Position numbers and translations under genes: made by a program
Notes under the pieces: model-generated
What the model saw: the letters and a program-made list of their open reading frames with translations, nothing else
The model's database searches: none
What the model was told of the DNA's origin: nothing
Shown here: one piece after another, positions 9,605 through 17,098 of the stretch
Position numbering within the stretch: the first letter of the stretch is position 1
How the letters are laid out: each line of letters begins with the position of its first letter
NCBI GenBank assembly: GCA_903960945.1
Contig: CAJCCR010000068.1
Location: 1-42,542 of the forward strand
Source of the DNA: an uncultured Planctomycetaceae bacterium
GTDB lineage: Bacteria; Planctomycetota; Planctomycetia; Gemmatales; Gemmataceae
Direction: 5' to 3'
Length of the DNA: 42,542 bases

Positions 9605-10411
9605 CTAATTAGCCTTACAAAGGATTTCACCCCGGCCAAGAGAAATTAAATCTCCGCAATACCTAGACCAAGGAGAAATCGTATTCAATAACGGAAAGTT
9701 GAATTGCTTGAGTTTATTAAAATAAATTGTTAAAAAAGCGGGATCATAATTGCAGGAGAACCGGAAGGTGGGAAGCAATGCTGGCCTTTCAGAAAGAAAA
9801 ACTAACGTGCCTCTTTTCATCTCAGCACCAGCCCTTATGCCCACAGATCCAGCAGTAATAATAGTCCCTGCGATCATTCCCATCCCTACAAAGTCTCCGA
9901 CATTTTTTCCAATCGCAATAAGGCCCCGCCTCATGTGGGAACCAACTTCATTACCACAGCTTCCGTGAACGATAAGATTTCCCCCGCGCATCCCAACCGA
10001 TGCGCCCCTGTAAGCAGCGCCAATAAGATGGCCCGCATCGCCAAGGATTTCAATAGTGCCACCCTTCATTTCTGCGCCAACCCAATCGGTAGCAGATCCC
10101 CTAACCAGAATTGATCCGCCTGAAATACCAGCGCCCAGATGCATGCCCACATTTCCAAGAACCTCAATTTTTCCACGAGTCATTCTGCTACCAATTAATT
10201 TAACATTGGAGCAATCATTTTCGATCAAAATAGAATCATCATCCATCGTTCCAGAAATAGAAAAGAACTGCCCAAGTTCGCACTTTCGATTACCGTCAAA
10301 GACTGGAAGCTTGGAAATGTCTGAGTTGGCTTTACCAATAAAGAAATCGGGTGTAATACATTCCGCTTCAAGAGGAATCTTAGAACTTGACAGATAGGAA
10401 AGACGAATCAT
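9605..10411 (-). CDS. fhcC: Formylmethanofuran dehydrogenase/hydrolase subunit C
   Basis: 268-residue protein built of repeated short beta-helix rungs rich in Gly, seen as GTIEILGDAGHLIGAAYRGA, GNLIVHGSCGNEVGSHM, GLIAIGKNVGDFVGMGM and GTIITAGSVGIRAGAEM, which is the GXGXG-type repeat of FwdC/FhcC and glutamate synthase C-terminal domains. With Ftr it forms the bacterial formyltransferase/hydrolase complex that releases formate from formylmethanofuran. The neighbouring ftr gene, 39 bases upstream, supports FhcC over the glutamate synthase paralogue. fhcA and fhcB, the hydrolase subunits, are not in this window. The ATG at 10411 follows AAAGG by seven bases. Confidence 0.92.
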   Translation of the reverse strand: MIRLSYLSSSKIPLEAECITPDFFIGKANSDISKLPVFDGNRKCELGQFFSISGTMDDDSILIENDCSNVKLIGSRMTRGKIEVLGNVGMHLGAGISGGSILVRGSATDWVGAEMKGGTIEILGDAGHLIGAAYRGASVGMRGGNLIVHGSCGNEVGSHMRRGLIAIGKNVGDFVGMGMIAGTIITAGSVGIRAGAEMKRGTLVFLSERPALLPTFRFSCNYDPAFLTIYFNKLKQFNFPLLNTISPWSRYCGDLISLGRGEILCKAN

Positions 10412-10450
10412 AAAAAAACCTTTGACAATAATCAGCTTAAAAACGAATAA

Positions 10451-11365
10451 CTAGCTTATTAAGGAAGAAAGCCTGATATGAACAGGCCCAAGCTTGCCTC
10501 CATAATTACCAGCACTGATACACTCAACTCCCTCGCCACAAGCTGCATGAAGCGCATTTTTCATTGCAGCCTCAACAGCTTCTCTGGAAAATCCATCGAT
10601 GACAATTTCATAAACAGCGGAAACATTTGGATCCAATTGCGAAGCAGCAATCGCTCGTAAGGTGGGGCAATAAGCTTCATTGGTACTGGCTTTAAGTTTT
10701 TTATATTTACTACCAACCTTGCTTCCACTACGAACAACACCGCCAGGAAAAGGAAGAAGAACATCTGGAATTTTGCGTGCTGCTTCAACCCCTCTTGAAG
10801 CGGCTTGAAGTGCAAGAGCCTGAGTGGTGGCAAGAATAAGAATATTGCCGCCAGCCACACCTTTAACTGTGCCGAATTTATCTTCACAAACAAATTCGCC
10901 ATCCATGACAGGAATTCGCCAATATCTCTTACCATCCAAAAGTTTACTGGTTTGATACCCATCCCCAAAAAAGCGCAACATGCCACCAATCTGAATAGCA
11001 CGCGAAGGATCAATAGGCACGCCATTATAACAAGCCGTGGTAGGGCAGGTTAAAATAGATTGACCAACCCTTGCGACAATCGCTTTTTGCAAAGCCTCTC
11101 TGGAAAAAGCGAAGAAGAGCAACGAAAAGCCGGGCCGTCCATCAGGAGTTTCATCAGGAGAAAGTTCGCGCTCAATCCCTGCTTCAGTATCGCAACCGAT
11201 AACGGAAGAAGCATACCCTGTTGAAGTAGTAGCCGCGATATAAGCCCATTCTCGGGAAACCGCAGTCACAATAACGCGAGTGCCAGTAATAGGAAAAGCT
11301 TCTGCAAAGGTATCAATGATTTTGACACCTTGAAAAATAAACGAAGGGGTCTCAGAATTATTCAT
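10451..11365 (-). CDS. ftr: Formylmethanofuran:tetrahydromethanopterin formyltransferase
   Basis: 304-residue cytoplasmic enzyme (also named FhcD in bacteria) that moves the formyl group between methanofuran and tetrahydromethanopterin in formaldehyde oxidation. It can be followed against archaeal Ftr from end to end: IDTFAEAF near residue 17, ETPDGRPGFSLL near 72, CPTTACYNGVP near 107, FFGDGYQ near 132, VMDGEFVCEDKFG near 153, GVAGGN, PFPGGVVRSGSKVGSKY, STNEAYCPTLR, and ISAGNYGGKLGP close to the C-terminus. Length matches the archaeal enzyme (about 297). The ATG at 11365 has GAGGG upstream. It lies 48 bases after the Gfo/Idh/MocA gene and 39 before fhcC. Presence implies that the host makes H4MPT and methanofuran. 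Confidence 0.96.
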   Translation of the reverse strand: MNNSETPSFIFQGVKIIDTFAEAFPITGTRVIVTAVSREWAYIAATTSTGYASSVIGCDTEAGIERELSPDETPDGRPGFSLLFFAFSREALQKAIVARVGQSILTCPTTACYNGVPIDPSRAIQIGGMLRFFGDGYQTSKLLDGKRYWRIPVMDGEFVCEDKFGTVKGVAGGNILILATTQALALQAASRGVEAARKIPDVLLPFPGGVVRSGSKVGSKYKKLKASTNEAYCPTLRAIAASQLDPNVSAVYEIVIDGFSREAVEAAMKNALHAACGEGVECISAGNYGGKLGPVHIRLSSLIS

Positions 11366-11413
11366 AATGAGAACCCTCGCATCGATTCAAAAAACAAAGC
11401 CTTAAAGATAAAA

Positions 11414-12691
11414 TCAAACAAACTTGGTTATCCCCGGCCTTGCAACTTCTGGCATGGGCATCATTCCCAATTCGTATTTTGCAGGTGTAAGATCTTCCTT
11501 TGAATTCCATGCCATATCCCATGTAATTAATTTACCTGTATAAGTTGCCATCCTACCCATGATAGCCATCAAGGTGCTTTGGCACATCCATTCCCCATCA
11601 TTAATGGGTTTACCAGCCCTAATGCTAGCAAAAAGTTCGTTGTGTTCATTTTGATACATGTCGTCCTGTGGTCGCTTTTTCATGGTCCAAGGATTCTTCC
11701 CTTTGATCTGATGTTTCATAACATCGCAAGTCCCCTGGGTACCCATGAGATAATCATTTACCTCATTAAAACAACCATCCTGCTGGCGGGTATAACTAAA
11801 GGCTTTAGCGCCATTTTTCCACTCATAAACAACAGCATGGTGATCAAATATATGACCAAAATCAGTGGAGACCCGAACCTGCCTACCCCCTAGACCCATC
11901 GCAGAAATCGGTGGCTCATCCTTCATAGCCCACATGCATTTATCAAGGCTATGAATATGCTGCTCGACAATATGATCGCCACTCAGCCAAGTAAAATAAA
12001 GCCAATTACGAAGCTGCCATTCCATGTCCGACCATTCAGGTTCTCGTTTTCTATGCCATAGGCCACCTACAACATAATTGGTGTGCATTGCAACAATATC
12101 ACCAATCTGCCCCTCATGAATACGAGTCATTGTTTCGCGTTTACCGAAGTGGTATCTCCAGCAAAGGCCAGAAACGACAGCAAGATTTTTAGCTTTAGCC
12201 TGTTTGCATGATTCCAAAACAGAGCGCACCCCAGTGGCATCAACAGCAACCGGTTTTTCAGCAAAAACATGTTTGCCTTTTTCAATCGCATATTTAATTT
12301 GCTGTGCACGAAAATGAGGAGGGGTCGTAAGCAAAACAACATCAACCCCACTATCGATAACTTTTTTGTAAGCATCGAAACCAAGGAATTTTTTATCGCC
12401 TACATTAATCTTACCTGCAAGTTCTTTGTCCTTATTAAAACTATTTAAGCTTCCCTCAAGCCTATCTCCAAACATATCCCCCATAGCATGAAGAGAAACA
12501 GCTTTATCCGCACGCAATGCCTGAGCGGCAGCACCGGACCCGCGCCCCCCACACCCAACCAAACCGATTTTTAAAACATCGCTCCCTTGTGCATAAACAC
12601 CGCCAGAAACAATTGGCAAGGCTGATATTGCAACAGCACCCGCCTTTAAAAAATCCCTTCGAGGCGCCACCGACTTTTTAGGAGCAGCCAT
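11414..12691 (-). CDS. Tat-exported Gfo/Idh/MocA family oxidoreductase
   Basis: 425 residues from the ATG at 12691, chosen because AGGAAG lies eight bases upstream and because it places a twin-arginine signal at the N-terminus (RRDFLKAGAVAISALP). An upstream in-frame ATG at 12820 would bury that signal. The mature part has an N-terminal NAD(P)-binding fold, KIGLVGCGGRGSGA, and an EKPVA motif whose Lys is catalytic in the family, then a C-terminal alpha/beta domain. Such exported oxidoreductases are greatly expanded in planctomycetes and act on sugars or cyclitols, substrate unknown. It precedes ftr and fhcC on the same strand; whether that reflects a shared role or simple neighbourhood is not clear. 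Confidence 0.9.
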   Translation of the reverse strand: MAAPKKSVAPRRDFLKAGAVAISALPIVSGGVYAQGSDVLKIGLVGCGGRGSGAAAQALRADKAVSLHAMGDMFGDRLEGSLNSFNKDKELAGKINVGDKKFLGFDAYKKVIDSGVDVVLLTTPPHFRAQQIKYAIEKGKHVFAEKPVAVDATGVRSVLESCKQAKAKNLAVVSGLCWRYHFGKRETMTRIHEGQIGDIVAMHTNYVVGGLWHRKREPEWSDMEWQLRNWLYFTWLSGDHIVEQHIHSLDKCMWAMKDEPPISAMGLGGRQVRVSTDFGHIFDHHAVVYEWKNGAKAFSYTRQQDGCFNEVNDYLMGTQGTCDVMKHQIKGKNPWTMKKRPQDDMYQNEHNELFASIRAGKPINDGEWMCQSTLMAIMGRMATYTGKLITWDMAWNSKEDLTPAKYELGMMPMPEVARPGITKFV

Positions 12692-12922
12692 TTTATCTTC
12701 CTTTACGAAAACAAGTTGTAAACTAGCAGTAAAACCATCAATACAATGGATTAAAAGCTCTCGCAACATTTTTTTAGCAATTAACCATCCTAAACTAACA
12801 TATCTATAAGGTTTTACCATAACATCTTACGGTTGGTCTTGACATAAAAACTCAATTAGAATAACGAAAGAATGGTGTGTGTGAATTAAAGCAAGATAAA
12901 TGCTTAAGTTAGAAGATAAATT

Positions 12923-13762
12923 ATGCAGGAAAGCTTTACGGAATTAGAATCAGATGATTACTCTGCATCTATTCCATTTCCTGGAATGAATAGGACTTGG
13001 GGAAACCAAGAACTGATCAACAGTATTTTTTGGAAAGAATCGTTAAGAAAGCCAAATAAAGAAAATGACTTACCTAAGGCGGGTTCACCAGAATGGTTTA
13101 TGCAAGCAGAAAAACTGCGCTACTCGCATTATGGCAAATGGGTTCCTAAACTCCTTGAATTCAACAAACATGCAGGGGAAAGAATTCTTTGCATAGGTTC
13201 AGGACTTGGAACAGACTGGATTCAATACGCAATAAATGGCGCAGAAGTTTGGGCAACCACAACCAAAGATGCCCACGACGAAATAATCCGACAAAATTTT
13301 CAATCAAGGAATCTTAACTTTAATCTTAGAAAATTATCTAAGCAAGGTATTCTATTTGCGAACTGCAGCTTTGATGTGGTTTTATTGAATGATTTTTGCA
13401 AAGAAGAAATCACCCACGAACATTTAAGCTCAGAAATACAACGCGTATTAAAGCCAGGTGGGAAACTGCTCTCCCTTTCCCAATCTCTTTTCAACATCAG
13501 CTATTTTCTAAAGAAGATTTTCCCCTCAATTTCAAGCCAAAACCAGCAGGAAACCAACTTTTACACGGCCACAGAACTTAAGAATATTTTCGCTTTTTGC
13601 CAAGAATCCCGGGTACACAAAAGGCACCTACAACGAAATGATCTTCCGCCCTTATTCCGATGGATCCCTATCCCCCTGATTGAACGACTCGTAGGCAAAC
13701 ATTTGATATTCAAAGGCTTCAAACCACTTTCTCAGGCAATTCCTATTTTACAAGCAGCCTAA
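12923..13762 (+). CDS. Class I SAM-dependent methyltransferase
   Basis: 279-residue protein with a Rossmann-like methyltransferase core: motif I ERILCIGSGLGTDW (about 86-99), an acidic-to-neutral motif II region (GAEVWATTTKD), SFDVVLLNDFC for motif IV and RVLKPGGKLLSL for post-motif V. The class is the UbiE/Methyltransf_11-like type that acts on small molecules or lipids. An N-terminal segment of about 80 residues (with HYGKWVP) precedes the core, and a C-terminal part of about 90 residues is basic. It is divergent from the Tat oxidoreductase gene and stands 49 bases before the DUF488 gene on the same strand. The substrate is not recognisable. Confidence 0.8.
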   Translation: MQESFTELESDDYSASIPFPGMNRTWGNQELINSIFWKESLRKPNKENDLPKAGSPEWFMQAEKLRYSHYGKWVPKLLEFNKHAGERILCIGSGLGTDWIQYAINGAEVWATTTKDAHDEIIRQNFQSRNLNFNLRKLSKQGILFANCSFDVVLLNDFCKEEITHEHLSSEIQRVLKPGGKLLSLSQSLFNISYFLKKIFPSISSQNQQETNFYTATELKNIFAFCQESRVHKRHLQRNDLPPLFRWIPIPLIERLVGKHLIFKGFKPLSQAIPILQAA

Positions 13763-13811
13763 TTTCAAATATCATTAATTCAATTACAAGTACTTTCTTT
13801 GATAGAAAACC

Positions 13812-14414
13812 ATGGCAGCTTTTACTGTTGGACACTCCGTTTTAAGCCTTGAAGATTTCTTCAATTTACTTCGCATGCACAAAATTAATACCCTTGTAGA
13901 TGTGCGCAGCGTTCCGTTCAGTCCACGAAACCCACAATTCAATCGCACAGAAATTGATCATTCTCTTACAAAGGCTGGATTCAATTATCACTTCATGGGA
14001 GATACTTTAGGCGGCCGCCCCTTTGACGAATCGCATTATCATGAAAATGGTATAGCCAACTATCTCGCAGTACGAGAAAGTAAATCTTTTTCGGAAGCAC
14101 TTGCAAAATTTATGAAGTGGGCAAAAGAAGAAAATGCAGCATTAATGTGCGGTGAAGAAGACCCAATAACGTGCCACCGGGCATTAATGATTACGCCGGC
14201 TCTGGCTAAATTAAATGTTTTTCCAAGCCATATCCGCAAAGAAGGTGCAATCGAAACGCATCGAATGTTTATTCTGCGAACATCAATGCATGCAAAAATC
14301 TTAAAAATCCCGCAACTTCCATCTTTATTTTCCGATGACACAGAAGAGCGATTATTCGAAGATGCAGTTGAAAAATTGGCAAAAAAATATGCGTACCGAA
14401 GAGCAGAAGAATAA
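13812..14414 (+). CDS. DUF488 domain-containing protein
   Basis: 200-residue protein of the DUF488 family. Seen: FTVGHSVLSLEDFFNLL at the start, LVDVRSVPFSPRNPQFN, then FMGDTLGGRP and the family's Cys/His pattern LMCGEEDPITCHR. These three segments mark the family well. Its biochemical role is unproven; the conserved GHS, DVR and C-x(8)-CHR residues suggest an enzymatic or nucleic-acid-linked function. It follows the methyltransferase by 49 bases and is convergent with the RlmL-like gene, with only three bases between their stop codons. Confidence 0.88.
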   Translation: MAAFTVGHSVLSLEDFFNLLRMHKINTLVDVRSVPFSPRNPQFNRTEIDHSLTKAGFNYHFMGDTLGGRPFDESHYHENGIANYLAVRESKSFSEALAKFMKWAKEENAALMCGEEDPITCHRALMITPALAKLNVFPSHIRKEGAIETHRMFILRTSMHAKILKIPQLPSLFSDDTEERLFEDAVEKLAKKYAYRRAEE

Positions 14415-14417
14415 ATC

Positions 14418-15554
14418 TTAAATATCAAAAAGGTAAAGCTTACAAGGGATTGCGCCATTAAAAAGCCGTATTGTTTTTTGTGGCGTCATTTTCATTTCAT
14501 TTAATGCATGAACATACCCGGTCATGACAGCCAATTTCCATCCAGAAAACCGAGCTTTGGCAACCGAAGCAATTAGACGATACACATCAGCAACGCCTTC
14601 TTCTTGATCCAAGCGAATTCCATAAGGAGGATTCAAAAACAAAATACCGGTTGTTCCAGGAATTGGTTTTATATTTTCAAAATCTTCTTTTCGAAAATCA
14701 ATCAGATGGCCAACCCCAGCAGCTCCTGCGTTATCCTTGCAAGCCCGCAGGGAATCGCCCCTTAAATCTGAACCAATAACATTAAGTTCTGGAATAATTT
14801 CGACCTGATTACGAATTTGGTTTCGGATTTCAATAAACAGGGATTGCTCAAAATCCACCCAACCTTGAAAGCCAAATTTCTTGCGGGTTAAGCCGGGGGC
14901 CCTTGCAGTTGCAAGAGTCGCAGCTTCGATAGGCAAAGTTCCGGAACCACACATGGGATCCCAAAAAGTTTGAGAAGAATTCCAGCCAGCCAACTGAATC
15001 AGGCCTGCAGCCAAAGCTTCGTTAAGAGGAGCTTTCCACTGCTTTGGCCTGTACCCGCGCTTATGAAGTGAATCACCTGAACTATCCAAACTAATTACGC
15101 CATGGTTATTGCTGAGATGGAAATTAATTTTAACCAGGGGGTTTTCCTTGTCAACGGAAGGCCTTCGACCAACCTTCTCAACAAACTGGTCACAAATAGC
15201 ATCTTTTATTTTTTGGGAAGTAAACTGGCTATGGGTCAAATTAGAATCACGAACATTAGAATCAACCATAAGCGTATGGTCAGGAGTCATGTAGTTGGAC
15301 CAATCAATGGAAGAAGCAAACTCATATAGGGCTTCATCACTATCGACAGGAGCTTCTGCGAGAAAAAAAAGAACGCGAACCGCAGTTCGGAGACAGATAT
15401 TAGCCTTATAGACAAGCGCCAAATCGCCTTTAAAAGAAGCGCCTCCCTCGCCTGCCTTGACATCTGCCCCACCAAGGGCCAAAAGTTCAGATGCAAGAAT
15501 ATCTTCGAGTCCTTTTGCGCAAGTTGCAAAAAGTTTAAATTGATTTATAGTCAT
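14418..15554 (-). CDS. RlmL/YcbY-type THUMP-domain rRNA guanine-N2 methyltransferase
   Basis: 378 residues from the ATG at 15554 (FKLFATCAKGLEDILA, the usual THUMP-methyltransferase N-terminus). A longer in-frame start at 15602 would add 16 residues that match nothing. Domains: ferredoxin-like/THUMP about 5-160, then a Rossmann methyltransferase with DPMCGSGTLPIEAA for SAM binding and the catalytic motif FLNPPYGIRL (NPPY) typical of N2-guanine or N6-adenine RNA methylation. RlmL acts on G2445 of 23S rRNA, but related enzymes modify tRNA or other rRNA sites, so the exact base is inferred. It has no RlmK domain fused. The leader folds into a strong structure (15579-15644) ending in a U-tract. 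Confidence 0.85.
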   Translation of the reverse strand: MTINQFKLFATCAKGLEDILASELLALGGADVKAGEGGASFKGDLALVYKANICLRTAVRVLFFLAEAPVDSDEALYEFASSIDWSNYMTPDHTLMVDSNVRDSNLTHSQFTSQKIKDAICDQFVEKVGRRPSVDKENPLVKINFHLSNNHGVISLDSSGDSLHKRGYRPKQWKAPLNEALAAGLIQLAGWNSSQTFWDPMCGSGTLPIEAATLATARAPGLTRKKFGFQGWVDFEQSLFIEIRNQIRNQVEIIPELNVIGSDLRGDSLRACKDNAGAAGVGHLIDFRKEDFENIKPIPGTTGILFLNPPYGIRLDQEEGVADVYRLIASVAKARFSGWKLAVMTGYVHALNEMKMTPQKTIRLFNGAIPCKLYLFDI

Positions 15555-15578
15555 GAGATGGGTTAAAAGTTTTAAAAA

Positions 15579-15644
15579 TCGAGATAGTAGCTCCCAGCGC
15601 AAGACAGTTATTCGACGCGAACAACTGCTCAGCTACTACCTCGA
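15579..15644 (-). promoter_or_regulatory. Structured leader of the rRNA methyltransferase gene, possible attenuator
   Basis: As minus-strand RNA, 15643-15631 pairs with 15592-15580 over 13 positions, and inside it 15627-15618 pairs with 15614-15605 over 10 positions around a CGU loop. Each stem has one position that is an A/C mismatch on the plus strand but a G-U wobble on the minus strand (15584/15639 and 15610/15622), which points to a minus-strand RNA. The outer stem is followed directly by A and U5, as in an intrinsic terminator, and the methyltransferase ATG is 24 bases further on. Regulation by premature termination is inferred. Confidence 0.5.
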
Positions 15645-15682
15645 AAGCCATTAAATAAGACGCTCTTGGTATTTGAATAGAA

Positions 15683-15688
15683 TATAAT
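15683..15688 (+). promoter_or_regulatory. Candidate -10 element for the LigD-type phosphoesterase gene
   Basis: A perfect TATAAT on the plus strand, 48 bases before the ATG at 15736. No good -35 hexamer is seen at 16-18 bases. The complementary strand offers TATATT with TTGCAA about 15 bases away, which could serve the divergent methyltransferase leader. Confidence 0.3.
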
Positions 15689-15735
15689 CTTAGCAGCTGA
15701 ATTGCAATTGATTAGCCATATAAATCCGAGAACTC

Positions 15736-16092
15736 ATGAAATCCTTCAACCGATATGTAATCCTATCCCACAACCATCCGACCCAACACTTCGATTTTAT
15801 GCTAGAAAAAGAAGGGGTTCTTGAAACGTGGCGTTTAAACCTATTACCTGGAAATACCCCGTTCCTTGCAGAAAAAATCCACGATCACCGCTTGGAATAT
15901 CTCGAATACGAAGGGCCGGTAAGCAACGATAGGGGTGTTGTGAAAAGAATGGATAGGGGAAATTACGAAATAATCGCCGATACAGAATCATTTATGATTA
16001 TTCAACTTTTGGATGGAAAGTACCGAGGTCAAATCAACTTTGACCGTATGGGAGCAGAAACCCTTTTAGGAACATTTCTGGCAGACCAATAA
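15736..16092 (+). CDS. Stand-alone LigD-type 3'-phosphoesterase domain protein
   Basis: 118 residues that match the phosphoesterase (PE) domain found at the N-terminus of bacterial LigD, which trims 3'-phosphate or 3'-ribonucleotide ends in non-homologous end joining. Seen: RYVILSHNHPTQHFDFMLE (residues 6-24) with the metal-site candidates H12, H18 and D20, and a second metal-site candidate HDHRLEYLEYEG (H51). GVLETWRL also follows the family pattern. Neither a ligase nor a polymerase domain is attached, and no ku gene is in the window. Free-standing PE proteins exist in bacteria and archaea, so a general 3'-end healing role is plausible. Confidence 0.85.
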   Translation: MKSFNRYVILSHNHPTQHFDFMLEKEGVLETWRLNLLPGNTPFLAEKIHDHRLEYLEYEGPVSNDRGVVKRMDRGNYEIIADTESFMIIQLLDGKYRGQINFDRMGAETLLGTFLADQ

Positions 16093-16097
16093 TGTTA

Positions 16098-17003
16098 TCA
16101 GGGAGACGGACTTTGAAAAACCACTTTATTTCTACCAGTGTTTTTAGCCATATAAAGTCGGGTATCACTTTGTTGAATTAATTGATCGATAGTAGTGGGA
16201 GGATCGCCATTAGTTGTCGCGACACCAACACTCACAGTAATATTAAATTTTTTAGATTCAAATTCGAATTGATTGTTTTCAACAATTGCCCGAATTTTTT
16301 CAGCAAGATTTAAAGCTTGTTCAATTTTGGTTTCGGGAAGAATAATCGCAAACTCTTCGCCACCAAACCTTGAAAAAAGCTCCTCCCTTCGAATAGTTTC
16401 GCGAATCAGAGTAGACATCGCTTTTAAAGCAGCATCGCCTGCAAGATGCCCCATGGTATCATTAACCGTTTTAAAGTTATCAATATCAATCATTAGTACA
16501 GATAAAGGGCGCTTATGCCTGTTGGATCGAGCAATTTCACGGTCTAAAAACTCATTAAAAAACCTTTTATTAGGGCAACTGGTAAGGGCATCAATAATTG
16601 TAAGATTATAAATAACCTCATGATAATCTGCCTCAATATTTCCACCCGCAAGAAATCGATAAATACAATTTCCGGCCTTCAAATAATCCCCATCCTTCAT
16701 TATGGTTTGGTTGGCAGGAACATCATTAACAAATGTGCCATTAGTACTTTGAAGATCGGTTGCAAAATATACTCCCGCCTCATCTCGATCAATCCTGGCG
16801 TGTTGCCTAGAAACAGAAGCATTGTCGATATGAATTTGGCAACTAGGGGAACGACCGATAATTACATTCTGATCAGCTAGGGCATACCGAAGCCCCATGC
16901 CGGGCCCAGTTGGATATATCAATACCAGACATGCATCTTTGGAAGAAGCAGGGGCCTGCTTCTTTGGATGTGAGACAAGAGTTTCGGAAAGTTTGTCCGC
17001 CAT
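16098..17003 (-). CDS. FHA-GGDEF diguanylate cyclase
   Basis: 301-residue cytoplasmic signalling protein. Residues about 27-118 form a forkhead-associated domain, which binds phosphothreonine: GRSP (50-53), SVSRQHARI (63-71) and STNGTFVND (87-94) are its core. Residues about 135-298 are a GGDEF domain with the active-site loop GGEEF at 214-218 and the preceding DALTSCPNKR and DIDNFKTVND motifs, so it should make cyclic di-GMP. The product-inhibition RxxD site normally five residues before the loop is absent. The FHA input links it to Ser/Thr kinases such as the one at 39979. It is convergent with the PE gene, five bases apart. Confidence 0.94.
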   Translation of the reverse strand: MADKLSETLVSHPKKQAPASSKDACLVLIYPTGPGMGLRYALADQNVIIGRSPSCQIHIDNASVSRQHARIDRDEAGVYFATDLQSTNGTFVNDVPANQTIMKDGDYLKAGNCIYRFLAGGNIEADYHEVIYNLTIIDALTSCPNKRFFNEFLDREIARSNRHKRPLSVLMIDIDNFKTVNDTMGHLAGDAALKAMSTLIRETIRREELFSRFGGEEFAIILPETKIEQALNLAEKIRAIVENNQFEFESKKFNITVSVGVATTNGDPPTTIDQLIQQSDTRLYMAKNTGRNKVVFQSPSP

Positions 17004-17098
17004 ATCGCCCCGCTAAACTTAAGTATTGTTTATTTAATACTATGATTTATTTTAGCAAGGAAAGCCATCAAAATTAAGTCTATCACCAACAATCTAAA

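Noticed and set aside
12692-12820. N-terminal extension of the Tat oxidoreductase
   Set aside because: It would place 43 residues ahead of the twin-arginine signal. The ATG at 12691 has a good ribosome site.
12839-12867. TTGACA with a possible -10 upstream of the methyltransferase gene at 12923
   Set aside because: The -35 is perfect, but the bases at 16-18 spacing (TAACGA and neighbours) are poor, and the good TAGAAT is only 12 bases away.
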